Positions 17,037 to 24,554 of a stretch of 64,000 nucleotides of DNA are shown here, piece after piece. The DNA is from Kitasatospora cineracea. GTDB taxonomy: Bacteria > Actinomycetota > Actinomycetes > Streptomycetales > Streptomycetaceae. Every line of letters begins with the position of its first letter. Positions within the stretch are counted from its first letter, which is position 1. A program made the position numbers and the translations under genes. The notes under the pieces were generated by a model that ran no database searches, was not told the origin of the DNA, and saw nothing but the letters and a program-made list of their open reading frames with translations. The DNA is taken from assembly GCF_003751605.1 (NCBI RefSeq), contig NZ_RJVJ01000001.1, positions 1,612,001 to 1,676,000 of the forward strand, read 5' to 3'.

Positions 17037-18284
17037 CTACCGGGGCAGGGTGTGGGCGCGTTCGGTGAGGTAGCGGCGTTCGGGGAGGGTGGGGGCCAGG
17101 GCGGCGGCGCGGTGGAAGGCGGTGGCGGCGGCGGGGGTGTCGCCGGTGCGGGAGAGGAGCTCGGCGCGGACCGCGTGGTAGCGGTGGTGGCGGTCCAACT
17201 CGGCTGAGAGCACGTCGAGTTCGGCCAGCGCGGCGGCCGGGCCGCGGACCTCGGCCAGGGCCACGGCGCGGTTCAGCGCGGGCACCGGGCCCGGGGCGAC
17301 CCGGAGCAGCAGGTCGTACAGGGCCAGGATCTGCGGCCAGTCGGTGGCGGCCACGTCCGGGGCCTCGTCGTGCAGCGCCGCGATCGCCGCCTGCAGCTGG
17401 TACGGGCCCACCCGGCCGGCCGGCAGGGCCCGTTCGACCAGGGCGGTGCCCTCCGCGACCGCCGCCGCGTCCCACCGGGTGCGGTCCTGCTCGGCCAGCG
17501 GCACCAGCTCGCCGTTCGGGCCGGTCCGGGCCGGGCGCCGGGCGTCCGTCAGCAGCATCAGCGCCAGCAGGCCCATCACCTCGGCGTCCCGCGGCAGCAG
17601 CCGGTGCAGCAGCTTGGTCAGCCGGATCGCCTCGTCGGACAGCCGGGGGGCCGTCAGGTCGCCGCCCGCGGTGGACGTGTAGCCCTCGTTGAAGACCAGG
17701 TACAGCACCTGCAGCACCTCGCGCAGCCGGCCGTCCGCCTCGGCCGGGGCGGGCAGCGCGAACGGCAGGCCCGAGGAGCGGATGGCCTGCTTGGCCCGGC
17801 TGATCCGCTGCGCCATGGTGGCCTCGGGGACCAGGAACGCCGCCGCGATCTGCGCGGTGCTCAGGCCGCCCACCGCGCGCAGCGTCAGCGCGATCCGGCT
17901 CGGCGCGGTCAGCGCCGGGTGGCAGCACAGGAACAGCAGGGCCAGCGAGTCGTCCCGGTCGGCGTCCGGGTCGGCGTCCGCCGGACGGCCGAGCAGCTCG
18001 GACTGCGGGGTGGCCAGGAACAGCCGCTCCTCCCGCTCCCGGCGGGCCCGGTCGGCCCGGACCAGGTCCACCAGCCGACGCGAGGCGACCGTCACCAGCC
18101 AGCCGCGCGGATTGGCCGGCCGCCCCTCCCTCGGCCACTGCTCGGCCGCCGCGAGCAGCGCCTCCTGCACCGCGTCCTCGCAGGCGTCGAAGGCGCCGGT
18201 GTGACGGCGCAGCAACGCCGCCAGGACCTGTGGCGCGAGCGCGCGCAGCAGGTCCTGGTCGGCGGCCGGGGCGGTCGGGCTCAC
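17037..18284 (-). CDS. ECF sigma factor, ECF42 type (DUF6596)
   Basis: 415 residues. Sigma region 2 (FDACEDAVQEALLAAAEQWP, GWLVTVASRRLVDLVR) and region 4 (LTLRAVGGLSTAQIAAAFLV, ATMAQRISRAKQAIR) occupy the first 190 residues. A long C-terminal TPR-like extension (VLQVLYLVFNEGYTS, ALNRAVALAEVRGPAAAL) is typical of the ECF42 group, which lacks an anti-sigma factor and relies on the extension for control. GTG at 18284 overlaps the stop of the upstream DGPF gene (GTGA), so the pair is coupled. The ECF42-DGPF pairing is a family hallmark. Target promoters are not visible. Confidence 0.9.
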   Translation of the reverse strand: MSPTAPAADQDLLRALAPQVLAALLRRHTGAFDACEDAVQEALLAAAEQWPREGRPANPRGWLVTVASRRLVDLVRADRARREREERLFLATPQSELLGRPADADPDADRDDSLALLFLCCHPALTAPSRIALTLRAVGGLSTAQIAAAFLVPEATMAQRISRAKQAIRSSGLPFALPAPAEADGRLREVLQVLYLVFNEGYTSTAGGDLTAPRLSDEAIRLTKLLHRLLPRDAEVMGLLALMLLTDARRPARTGPNGELVPLAEQDRTRWDAAAVAEGTALVERALPAGRVGPYQLQAAIAALHDEAPDVAATDWPQILALYDLLLRVAPGPVPALNRAVALAEVRGPAAALAELDVLSAELDRHHRYHAVRAELLSRTGDTPAAATAFHRAAALAPTLPERRYLTERAHTLPR

Positions 18285-18634
18285 TTCGCCTCGTGCAGGA
18301 TCGGCCACAGTTCCACCGGTTCGCGGTCCGCCCACGGCATGTCGGCGGCGATCGCCAGGGCGCGCTGCTCGTCCTCGCAGTCGAGCAGGTAGAAGCTCGC
18401 CATGTACTCCTTGGTCTCCAGGTACGGGCCGTCGCTGACCGCGGGCAGGCCCTCCTGGCGGCGCACCAGGCGGCTGACCGCGGCGTCGCCGAGGCCGTAG
18501 GCGCCGATCAGTTCGCCGGTCTCCTGGTAGCGCTTGTTGAACGCGTCCTGCTGGGCGACCGCTTCGGTCCAGCCCTCGGTCGACAGGGCGGCCCACTTCT
18601 CCTGGTTGCCGTACGTCATCAGCAGGTACTTCAC
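18281..18634 (-). CDS. YCII-related DGPF-domain protein
   Basis: 117 residues starting MKYLLMTYG and carrying the DGPY motif with following acid/aromatic residues (AVSDGPYLETKEYMASFYLL). These ferredoxin-like-fold proteins accompany ECF42 sigma factors and are their usual targets or partners; their own biochemical role is not settled. GTG at 18634 is preferred because it begins the conserved MKYLLM block and GAGGAAG lies upstream; a GTG three codons earlier is possible. Confidence 0.88.
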   Translation of the reverse strand: MKYLLMTYGNQEKWAALSTEGWTEAVAQQDAFNKRYQETGELIGAYGLGDAAVSRLVRRQEGLPAVSDGPYLETKEYMASFYLLDCEDEQRALAIAADMPWADREPVELWPILHEAK

Positions 18635-18830
18635 GGGGACCACTTCCTCGGTTCGTTCGGGCCGTTCGTGCTTGCGTCCATTGGTCGGAGCGGGGAGGGG
18701 GGTTCTCTACATGCTGCCGAAGATTTTCCGAGGAATTTCTGACCGGAGGTGTTTCCGCAGGTCAGAGGGTGTTCGTCGGGCCGGGTCCGGCCGCGCGCAG
18801 CGCCCCCGCTGCTGCGCACCGGGTGGCGGG

Positions 18831-19631
18831 TCAGGCGGTGGGCGGAGTCCAGACGTACGGGGTGGTGGTGGTGACGGCGTGCATGCCCAGGCGGCTCAGG
18901 ATGGGGGCGCTGTCGGGGGAGGCGTCGACCTGGAGGTAGCGGATGCCGTGGTCGAGGGCCCAGCGGGCGCGGTGGGCGACCAGGGAGCGGTAGATGCCGC
19001 GGCCGCGCCAGGCGGTGAGGGTGGAGCCGCCCCAGAGGCCGCCGAACTCGCTGCCGGGGGTGCGGTTGAGCCAGGCGGCGGAGACCACCTCGGGGCGGGG
19101 GGCGTCGGTCTCGGCGACCAGGACCAGGAAGTCCGCGGGGCCGTTCGCGCGGGTGGTGAGGTCGTCGGCGAGCCAGGACCAGTCCTCGCCCCAGACCTCG
19201 GTCTCCATCGCGGCGATCCGCCGCATGTCGGCGGGGGAGGTGACCTGGCGGACGGTGACGCCCTCGGGGGCGGGGGTGGGGGCGGCGAGTTCGGCGGCGA
19301 GGCCGACCAGGACGGTCTCGGGCTCCTCGCCGACGAAGCCGGCGGCGGTCAGCCGGGCCGGGAGGTCGGCGGGGAGGTCGTGGCCGCGGGTCTTCCACTC
19401 GACGCTCTCGCCGCGGGCGGCGAAGAACTCCCGCTGGCGGGCGATGAGTTCGTCGAGCGCGTCGCCGCGCAGGCCGAGGTCGGGGCGGGGCGAGGTGACG
19501 AAGCCGCGGAAGCCGCCGTACTTGCGCAGCAACGGGCCGTCGCTGTCGTGGGTCTCGGCCTCGGCGCGGACGCCGAGGCCGCGCATGTGCTCGTCGTAGG
19601 CCGCGAGCAGGGCCGTGGTCAGTTCGGTCAT
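18831..19631 (-). CDS. GNAT-family N-acetyltransferase
   Basis: A 266-residue protein with a C-terminal GNAT fold. The acetyl-CoA loop appears as LTAWRGRGIYRSLVAHRARW near residue 208, with preceding strand VVSAAWLNRTPGSEFGGLWGG and the final strand YLQVDASPDSAPILSRLGM. The N-terminal 110 residues form a separate, less conserved domain. The acceptor is unknown. ATG at 19631 lies 86 bp from the divergent merR gene, so the two share a promoter region. Confidence 0.85.
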   Translation of the reverse strand: MTELTTALLAAYDEHMRGLGVRAEAETHDSDGPLLRKYGGFRGFVTSPRPDLGLRGDALDELIARQREFFAARGESVEWKTRGHDLPADLPARLTAAGFVGEEPETVLVGLAAELAAPTPAPEGVTVRQVTSPADMRRIAAMETEVWGEDWSWLADDLTTRANGPADFLVLVAETDAPRPEVVSAAWLNRTPGSEFGGLWGGSTLTAWRGRGIYRSLVAHRARWALDHGIRYLQVDASPDSAPILSRLGMHAVTTTTPYVWTPPTA

Positions 19632-19717
19632 CGGGTGAGCGTAACGATCACCGCGGGACGGCGGACAGCGGAAAAGGGGCTGGCGTTGACGTCGGGGTGA
19701 AGGTCTAGCGTCGTGGC

Positions 19718-20134
19718 ATGCGGATCGGCGAGCTGGCGCAGCGGGCGGGGACCACCACCAGGGCGCTCCGGTACTACGAGTCGCGGGGGCTGCTGCCCGC
19801 GCGGCGCGGGGGCAACGGGTACCGGGCGTACGACGAGGAGGACCTGCGGCTGCTGCGGCAGATCAGGATGCTCCAGGACTTCGGGTTCGAGCTGGAGGAG
19901 ACCCGGCCGTTCGTGGAGTGCCTGCAGGCGGGCCACCCGGAGGGTGACTCGTGCCCGGCCTCGCTGGAGGTGTACCGGGCGAAGCTGGCCGAACTGGACG
20001 CCATGGTGGCCCGGTTGAGCGAGGTCCGGGAGACGGTGGCCGGGCAGTTGGCCCGGGCCGAGGCGGCCCGGGACGCGCTGGCCGGGGCCGGCGGCGGCGA
20101 GCCGCGCTGCGAGCTGGTCCGCACCGAGGAGTGA
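19718..20134 (+). CDS. MerR-family transcriptional regulator
   Basis: 138 residues. The N-terminal MerR winged helix (MRIGELAQRAGTTTRALRYY, LRLLRQIRMLQDFGFELEE) is followed by a dimerisation helix. Two Cys residues and a His in FVECLQAGHPEGDSCP form a conserved effector-like segment, suggesting thiol or metal sensing, though this is inference. It is 25 bp upstream of a thioredoxin gene and likely co-transcribed. A -10-like TAGCGT ends seven bases before the ATG with no ribosome binding site, suggesting a leaderless transcript. Confidence 0.88.
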   Translation: MRIGELAQRAGTTTRALRYYESRGLLPARRGGNGYRAYDEEDLRLLRQIRMLQDFGFELEETRPFVECLQAGHPEGDSCPASLEVYRAKLAELDAMVARLSEVRETVAGQLARAEAARDALAGAGGGEPRCELVRTEE

Positions 20135-20159
20135 CGACGACCGACGACAGGAGGACGCG

Positions 20160-20483
20160 ATGGGTGGCGTGGACAGTGTGACGGACCGGGACTTCGCCGA
20201 GCGGGTGCTGGCGGTGCCGGGGCCGGTGCTGGTGGAGTTCACCGCCGACTGGTGCCCGCCGTGCCGGCAGCTGGCGCCGGTGCTGGCGGAGGTGGCGGCG
20301 GAGCAGGCGGGGCGGCTGGCGGTGGTCGCGCTGGACGTGGACGCGAACCCGGAGACCCGGAACGCGTACGGGGTGCTGTCGATGCCGACGCTGATGGTGT
20401 TCAAGGACGGCGAGCCGGTGCGGTCGCTGGTGGGGGCGCGGGCGAAGAGCCGCCTGCTGCGGGAGCTCGACGACCTGCTGTAG
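20160..20483 (+). CDS. Thioredoxin
   Basis: 107 residues with the redox centre ADWCPPCRQLAPV near residue 35 (CPPC instead of the usual CGPC), the cis-Pro segment SMPTLMVFKDG near residue 77 and the C-terminal helix. CPPC changes the redox potential relative to standard thioredoxin. ACAGGAGG lies just upstream of the ATG. It follows the merR gene by 25 bp, which suggests the regulator controls a thiol-stress response. Confidence 0.92.
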   Translation: MGGVDSVTDRDFAERVLAVPGPVLVEFTADWCPPCRQLAPVLAEVAAEQAGRLAVVALDVDANPETRNAYGVLSMPTLMVFKDGEPVRSLVGARAKSRLLRELDDLL

Positions 20484-20542
20484 GCGGGTGAGGTGTGCCA
20501 CAGGGCGGGGCCGGGGATGGCTGCGGAGGACTGTCGCGTTGT

Positions 20543-20571
20543 AAAGTGCAACTAAATAATAGTTGTACTTT
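20543..20571. promoter_or_regulatory. MarR-type inverted-repeat operator
   Basis: AAAGTGCAACTA-AATAA-TAGTTGTACTTT: 12-bp arms with one mismatch, in a strikingly AT-rich strip. It ends 14 bp before the membrane-protein start codon. A MarR gene follows in the same cluster, making autoregulation likely. Confidence 0.7.
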
Positions 20572-20585
20572 CCAACCATGGAGTT

Positions 20586-21704
20586 GTGATGTCCTCGGTG
20601 TCAGCGGTGTCCCGCCCCGCCCTGCGGCACGTCCTCACCCACCTGGTCACACCGCTGCTGATGTGCCTCGGCATGGGGATCGCGTACCTGTCCGCCTTCC
20701 ACGCCCCCGCCCCGCACCAGCTACCGGTCGCGGTGGTCGGGCAGGGGCCGCAGGCCCAGGTGCTGGCGCAGACCCTCAAGGACAAGGCCGGCGACGGCCT
20801 GGACGTCACCACCGCGGCCGACACCGGCGCGGCCCGGCAGCGGCTGCTCGACCGCGACCTGGTCGCCGCGTACGTGCCGGACGCCGACGCGCCGACCCTG
20901 CTGGTGGCCACCGCGAACTCGGAGACCTCGGCGAGCGCCGCCGAGAAGGTGTTCACCCAGGTCGCCGCCCACCAGGGCAAGCCGCTGGCCGTCCAGGAAC
21001 TGACCCCGCTGCCGGCCGGCGACCCGACCGGGCAGGGCCTGTTCTTCCTGCTGGTGGCGCTGAGCATCGGCTCCTACGGCTCGGTCGCGGTGCTCGGCGC
21101 GGCCGGCGCGGCCCTGGCGATGCGGGTGCGGGCCCTGCTCGGCCTCGGCGTCGCCCTGGTGGTCAGCCTGCTCGGCACGGCGCTGGCCGGACCGGTCTTC
21201 CACCTGGTCGACCACGGCCTGCTCGGCGTCTGGGCGATGAGCTGGCTGTACTCGGCGGGCATCCTCGCGATCGGCACCGCCCTGCACGCCTTCCTCGGCC
21301 GGTGGACCACGCTGACCATGATGGCGCTGTTCGTGATGCTCAACTTCACCAGCTCCGGCGGCATCTTCCAGCCCGAGCTGCAGAACGGCTTCTACCGCGC
21401 CCTGCACTCCTTCTGGAACGGCGCGGGCTTCCTGGAGGGCGTCCGCGACCACGTCCACTTCGGCGGCCGGGCCGGGCTCGGCGGCCACGTCGCCACCCTG
21501 TTCGGCTGGCTCGCGGCCGGCGCGGTGCTGCTCCTGGCTGCCGCCCGCACCGAGCGGAAGCGGGCCCTCGCCGCGGCCCCGGCACCGGCGCCGACCGTCG
21601 CGCCGGGCGCGGAACAGGCCGCCGAGCGGACCGCGGAGCAGTCCGTCGAGCAGCCCGCGGCGGAGGCCGCCGAGGAGGAGATGGAGGAGGCGGTCGGCGT
21701 CTGA
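20586..21704 (+). CDS. Multi-pass membrane protein, ABC-2/YhgE-Pip-like
   Basis: 372 residues. One N-terminal helix (LLMCLGMGIAYLSAFHA) precedes an extracytoplasmic domain of about 130 residues (LPVAVVGQGPQAQVLAQTL). Five C-terminal membrane segments then follow (GLFFLLVALSIGSYGSVAVL onward), the layout of ABC-2 exporter and YhgE/DUF3533 proteins. The last 50 residues are Glu/Ala-rich and cytoplasmic. GTG at 20586 and ATG at 20589 are alternative starts. No ATPase gene is adjacent. It probably exports a small hydrophobic compound or inhibitor under control of the MarR protein encoded 54 bp downstream. Confidence 0.7.
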   Translation: MMSSVSAVSRPALRHVLTHLVTPLLMCLGMGIAYLSAFHAPAPHQLPVAVVGQGPQAQVLAQTLKDKAGDGLDVTTAADTGAARQRLLDRDLVAAYVPDADAPTLLVATANSETSASAAEKVFTQVAAHQGKPLAVQELTPLPAGDPTGQGLFFLLVALSIGSYGSVAVLGAAGAALAMRVRALLGLGVALVVSLLGTALAGPVFHLVDHGLLGVWAMSWLYSAGILAIGTALHAFLGRWTTLTMMALFVMLNFTSSGGIFQPELQNGFYRALHSFWNGAGFLEGVRDHVHFGGRAGLGGHVATLFGWLAAGAVLLLAAARTERKRALAAAPAPAPTVAPGAEQAAERTAEQSVEQPAAEAAEEEMEEAVGV

Positions 21705-21757
21705 GCGCGGCTACCCCTACCGTGGTCGGCAACACCGCACGACGAAGGAGCCACGCC

Positions 21758-22180
21758 ATGCCCGACCGCGACGCCGCGCTGGAGACCATCCAGCGCGAGC
21801 TCACCGCGTTCGCCCGCCGGGCCCGCCACAAGGCAGCCCAGCTGCACCCCGAGCTCTCGCTGGTCACGTACAGCATGCTCGACCTGGTCAAGGAGCGGGG
21901 CTCGTGCCGGGCCGCCGACCTGGCGTCGCACTTCATGCTCGACAAGTCCACCGTCAGCCGGCAGGTCGGCGCGCTGGAGCGGCTCGGGCTGCTGGGCCGC
22001 CAGGCCGACCCGGACGACCAGCGCGGCCAGCTGCTGCACCTGACGGAAGCCGGCGAACAGCTGCTGGCGGAGGCGTACGAGCAGCGGCGGCGGGCCTTCA
22101 CCGACCGCTTCACCTCCTGGGACGACGAGGACCTGGACCGGTTCGCCGCCTACCTGATCCGCTACGGCGAGTCCGAGTAG
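21758..22180 (+). CDS. MarR-family transcriptional regulator
   Basis: 140 residues. The winged helix (SCRAADLASHFMLDKSTVSRQVGALERLGLL, then the wing RQADPDDQRGQLLHLT) lies between dimerisation helices. Only the ATG at 21758 has a ribosome binding site (GAAGGAG); the same frame runs on upstream without gene-like sequence. It likely represses the upstream membrane-protein gene through the repeat at 20543-20571. The effector is unknown. Confidence 0.9.
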   Translation: MPDRDAALETIQRELTAFARRARHKAAQLHPELSLVTYSMLDLVKERGSCRAADLASHFMLDKSTVSRQVGALERLGLLGRQADPDDQRGQLLHLTEAGEQLLAEAYEQRRRAFTDRFTSWDDEDLDRFAAYLIRYGESE

Positions 22181-22221
22181 CCGCCCGCGGAGCGCGCCGC
22201 CCGGGGCCGGGCCGGAGCGGC

Positions 22222-22252
22222 TTGACCCTCACGTCGCGTCAGGCCCCAGGCT
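22222..22252 (+). promoter_or_regulatory. TipA/MerR-type promoter with 19-bp spacer
   Basis: TTGACC and CAGGCT are separated by 19 bp. The spacer region carries CCTCACG-TCG-CGTCAGG, near-palindromic and close to the S. lividans tipA promoter as I remember it. The overlong spacer is the hallmark of MerR-activated promoters. Confidence 0.7.
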
Positions 22253-22284
22253 GGTCGCACAGCGGCGGGAAGGAGGAAGACGCG

Positions 22285-23067
22285 ATGGACGAGGGCTACA
22301 CGGTCGGACGGCTGGCAGCGATCGCCAGGGTCACGGTGCGCACCCTGCACCACTACGACCGGATCGGGCTGCTGTCGCCGAGCGACCGCACCCCGGCCGG
22401 CTACCGGCGCTACAGCGAGGCCGAGTTGGACCGGCTGCAGCAGATCCTGTTCTACCGCGAACTCGGCTTCCCGCTGGAGGAGATCGCGGCGATCCTGGAC
22501 GACCGGACGGTCGGCCCGAGCGAGCACCTGCGCCGGCAGCGCGAGCTGATCGGCGACCGGATCCGCAAGCTCGAGGAACTCGCCGCGGCGGTAGAGCGAG
22601 CGATGGAGGCGAGGACCTTGGGGATCCAGTTGACCCCGGAGGAGAAGTTCGAGGTGTTCGGCAAGGACTACCAGGAGGACTGGGAGGACGAGGCCCAGCA
22701 GCGCTGGGGCGAGACCGACGCCTGGAAGCAGTCCCAGCAGCGCACCGCCCGCTACACCAAGGCGGACTGGGAGCGGATCAAGGCCGAGGCCGACGGCATC
22801 AACGACGCCATGGTGGCGGCGCTCACCGCCGGCACCGCCCCGGACAGCGAGCAGGCGATGTCGGTCGCCGAGCAGCACCGGCGGCACATCGGCCTGAACT
22901 TCTACGACTGCGGCCCGCAGATGCACCGCTGCCTCGGCGACATGTACCTCGCCGACCCGCGGTTCACCGAGACGTACGAGAAGCTCGCCCCCGGCCTGGC
23001 CCAGTGGCTGCGGGACGCGATCCACGCCAACGCGGACCGGCTGGAGCGCGAGCAGCAGCAGGACTGA
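22285..23067 (+). CDS. tipA: TipAL-type MerR regulator
   Basis: 260 residues. The MerR DNA-binding domain (YTVGRLAAIARVTVRTLHHYDR, then RLQQILFYRELGFPLEE) is followed by a linker coil and a TipAS drug-binding domain from about residue 115 (LTPEEKFEVFGKDYQEDWEDEAQQRWG, HIGLNFYDCGPQMHRCLGDMY). TipAS binds thiopeptides covalently through a Cys, here presumably in YDCGP near residue 214. AGGAGG lies upstream of the ATG at 22285. An internal start producing the ligand-binding form alone, as in S. lividans, is plausible but not obvious. Confidence 0.9.
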   Translation: MDEGYTVGRLAAIARVTVRTLHHYDRIGLLSPSDRTPAGYRRYSEAELDRLQQILFYRELGFPLEEIAAILDDRTVGPSEHLRRQRELIGDRIRKLEELAAAVERAMEARTLGIQLTPEEKFEVFGKDYQEDWEDEAQQRWGETDAWKQSQQRTARYTKADWERIKAEADGINDAMVAALTAGTAPDSEQAMSVAEQHRRHIGLNFYDCGPQMHRCLGDMYLADPRFTETYEKLAPGLAQWLRDAIHANADRLEREQQQD

Positions 23068-23104
23068 CGGCGGGCCGGCGCCGGGCGGTCCGGCGCTCGG
23101 GCAG

Positions 23105-23132
23105 CCCGGTCCCCGAGCGGTTCGGGGCCGGG
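23105..23132. terminator. Hairpin between convergent tipA and glxA-like genes
   Basis: CCCGG-T-CCCCGA / TCGGGG-CCGGG with a 5-nt loop, one bulged base; an outer CCGGGCGG/CCGCCCGG pair (23081 and 23134) may extend it. It probably terminates both genes. Confidence 0.55.
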
Positions 23133-23143
23133 GCCGCCCGGCG

Positions 23144-24160
23144 TCAGGCGGCCCGGCCGAAGGTGCGCCGGTAGGCGGTCGGGGAGGTGCGCATGGTGCG
23201 GCCGAAGTGGTGGCGGAAGGTCGCCGCCGACTCGAAGCCCACCGCCGCGGCGATCTCCTCCACGCTGCCCTCCGGCGACTCCAGCAGCGGCAGGCTGGCC
23301 GCGATCCGCTGGATCGCCACCCACCGCATCGGGCTGACCCCGTTGCGGGCGGTGAAGTGCCGCAGGTACGAGCGGTCGGACATGCCGGCCGCCCGGGCCA
23401 GCAGCGGCACGGTCAGCGGCCGGGCGAGGTGGTCCAGCGCCCAGCGCATCGAGCGGGCCACCCCGTCCTCCGGCTCGTCCACCGGCCGCACCGCCGCCTC
23501 GATGAACTGCGCCTGCCCGCCGTCCCGGTGCGGCGGGACGACGAAGCGGCGGGCGACGGTGTTGGCGACCTTGGCGCCGTGGTCCTGGCGGACCAGGTGC
23601 AGGCACAGGTCGATGCCGGCGGCGCTGCCCGCGCTGGTCAGCACCTGGCCGTTGTCGACGTACAGCACGTCCGGGTCGACCCGGACGTGCGGGTAGCGGC
23701 GGCGCAGTTCCGGCGCGTACCGCCAGTGCGTGGTGGCGGGCAGGCCGTCCAGCAGTCCGGCGGCGGCCAGCGCGAAGGCGCCGGAGCAGATCGAGACCAC
23801 CCGGGCGCCGCGGGCGTGCGCGGTGCGCAGCGCGGCCACCACGGCGGGCGGGACGTCGCCGTGCGGGTCGGGCACCCCGACCACCACGACGGTGTCGGCG
23901 GCGGCGAGTTCCTCCAGGCCGTGGCGGGGCGTCAGGGAGAACCCGCCGACCGCCTCCAGCGGGTGGCCGGGGCGCTCGGCGCACACCCGGACGTCGTACC
24001 AGGGGGCGGCCAGCAGCCCGGCCAGCTCGGGCCGGGCGAGGGCGAACACCTCGACCACCACGCCGAGTTCGAACGGGGCCATGCCCGCGAAGGCGTACAC
24101 CGCGACGGTGTGCACCGGCGCCGGGCGCCTTCCGATGGTGATGGGCACGGGCTCGGCCAT
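23144..24160 (-). CDS. GlxA-family AraC-type regulator
   Basis: 338 residues. A DJ-1/PfpI-like N-terminal domain (VAVYAFAGMAPFELGVVVEVF, VVSICSGAFALAAAGLLDG with the Cys at the nucleophile elbow) precedes an AraC DNA-binding domain. The latter has LLARAAGMSDRSYLRHFTA and IAAAVGFESAATFRHHFGR. These regulators sense small metabolites without proteolytic activity. ATG at 24160 precedes the conserved start; the longer frame upstream is not gene-like. Targets are unknown. Confidence 0.9.
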   Translation of the reverse strand: MAEPVPITIGRRPAPVHTVAVYAFAGMAPFELGVVVEVFALARPELAGLLAAPWYDVRVCAERPGHPLEAVGGFSLTPRHGLEELAAADTVVVVGVPDPHGDVPPAVVAALRTAHARGARVVSICSGAFALAAAGLLDGLPATTHWRYAPELRRRYPHVRVDPDVLYVDNGQVLTSAGSAAGIDLCLHLVRQDHGAKVANTVARRFVVPPHRDGGQAQFIEAAVRPVDEPEDGVARSMRWALDHLARPLTVPLLARAAGMSDRSYLRHFTARNGVSPMRWVAIQRIAASLPLLESPEGSVEEIAAAVGFESAATFRHHFGRTMRTSPTAYRRTFGRAA

Positions 24161-24412
24161 GTGGTGCTCCCGGGGCGGCCGTCGGCGGTTTCGCGCCGAG
24201 TCTAGCCGTCCGGGGAGCCGGCCCGCCGGGAGCGGCGGCGGGGTGGGCGGGTGCGCACGGACGGTGGCGCAGGCTGATCGGACGGGGGCGGACGGCGGCG
24301 GAAAACCTTTGGAATCGGGAGACAACCTCCCGGGAGGATGAGGAGTCATCACATCGGGGTCCGGTGCGGCCGTTCCCCGTCCTCTTCCACCACCATGTCC
24401 GGAGAGCGTCAG
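24161..24412. other. Leader region with competing hairpins
   Basis: Upstream of the short ORF at 24413. CGGGAG-ACAAC-CTCCCG (24316-24332) and the perfect palindrome CCTCCCGGGAGG (24326-24337) share bases and so exclude one another. GATGA-GGAG-TCATC follows. This could be attenuator-like. In-frame ATGs occur at 24338 and 24395. Confidence 0.35.
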
Positions 24413-24493
24413 ATGTCCGTGTTCCGTCATGCCCGTTATGCGAAGAACCTCCCGACCTGCGCGGCCTGCTCCGGCTGGGGCCGACGCCACTGA
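24413..24493 (+). CDS. Candidate 26-residue CxxC peptide
   Basis: A short ORF encoding MSVFRHARYAKNLP followed by TCAACSGWGRRH. It has a GGAG ribosome binding site eight bases before ATG 24413, a TGA stop, and a strong terminator hairpin ten bases downstream. That is the layout of a self-contained gene in an otherwise empty 394-bp gap between divergent or convergent neighbours. The basic N-terminal half and CxxC knuckle suggest a metal- or nucleic-acid-binding peptide, or a leader peptide. In-frame ATGs at 24395 and 24338 allow a longer product. I do not recognise a family. Confidence is limited by size. Confidence 0.45.
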   Translation: MSVFRHARYAKNLPTCAACSGWGRRH

Positions 24494-24502
24494 GCACGAC
24501 GG

Positions 24503-24532
24503 AGCCCCCGCCGGACCGGCCGGACGGGGGCT
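24503..24532. terminator. Hairpin between short ORF and pepP
   Basis: AGCCCCCG/CGGGGGCT stem with a GC-rich loop, flanked on the plus side by TTCGG. Likely bidirectional, serving the short ORF and pepP (stop at 24555). Confidence 0.7.
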
Positions 24533-24554
24533 TCGGTACGTGCCGCGCGGACGG

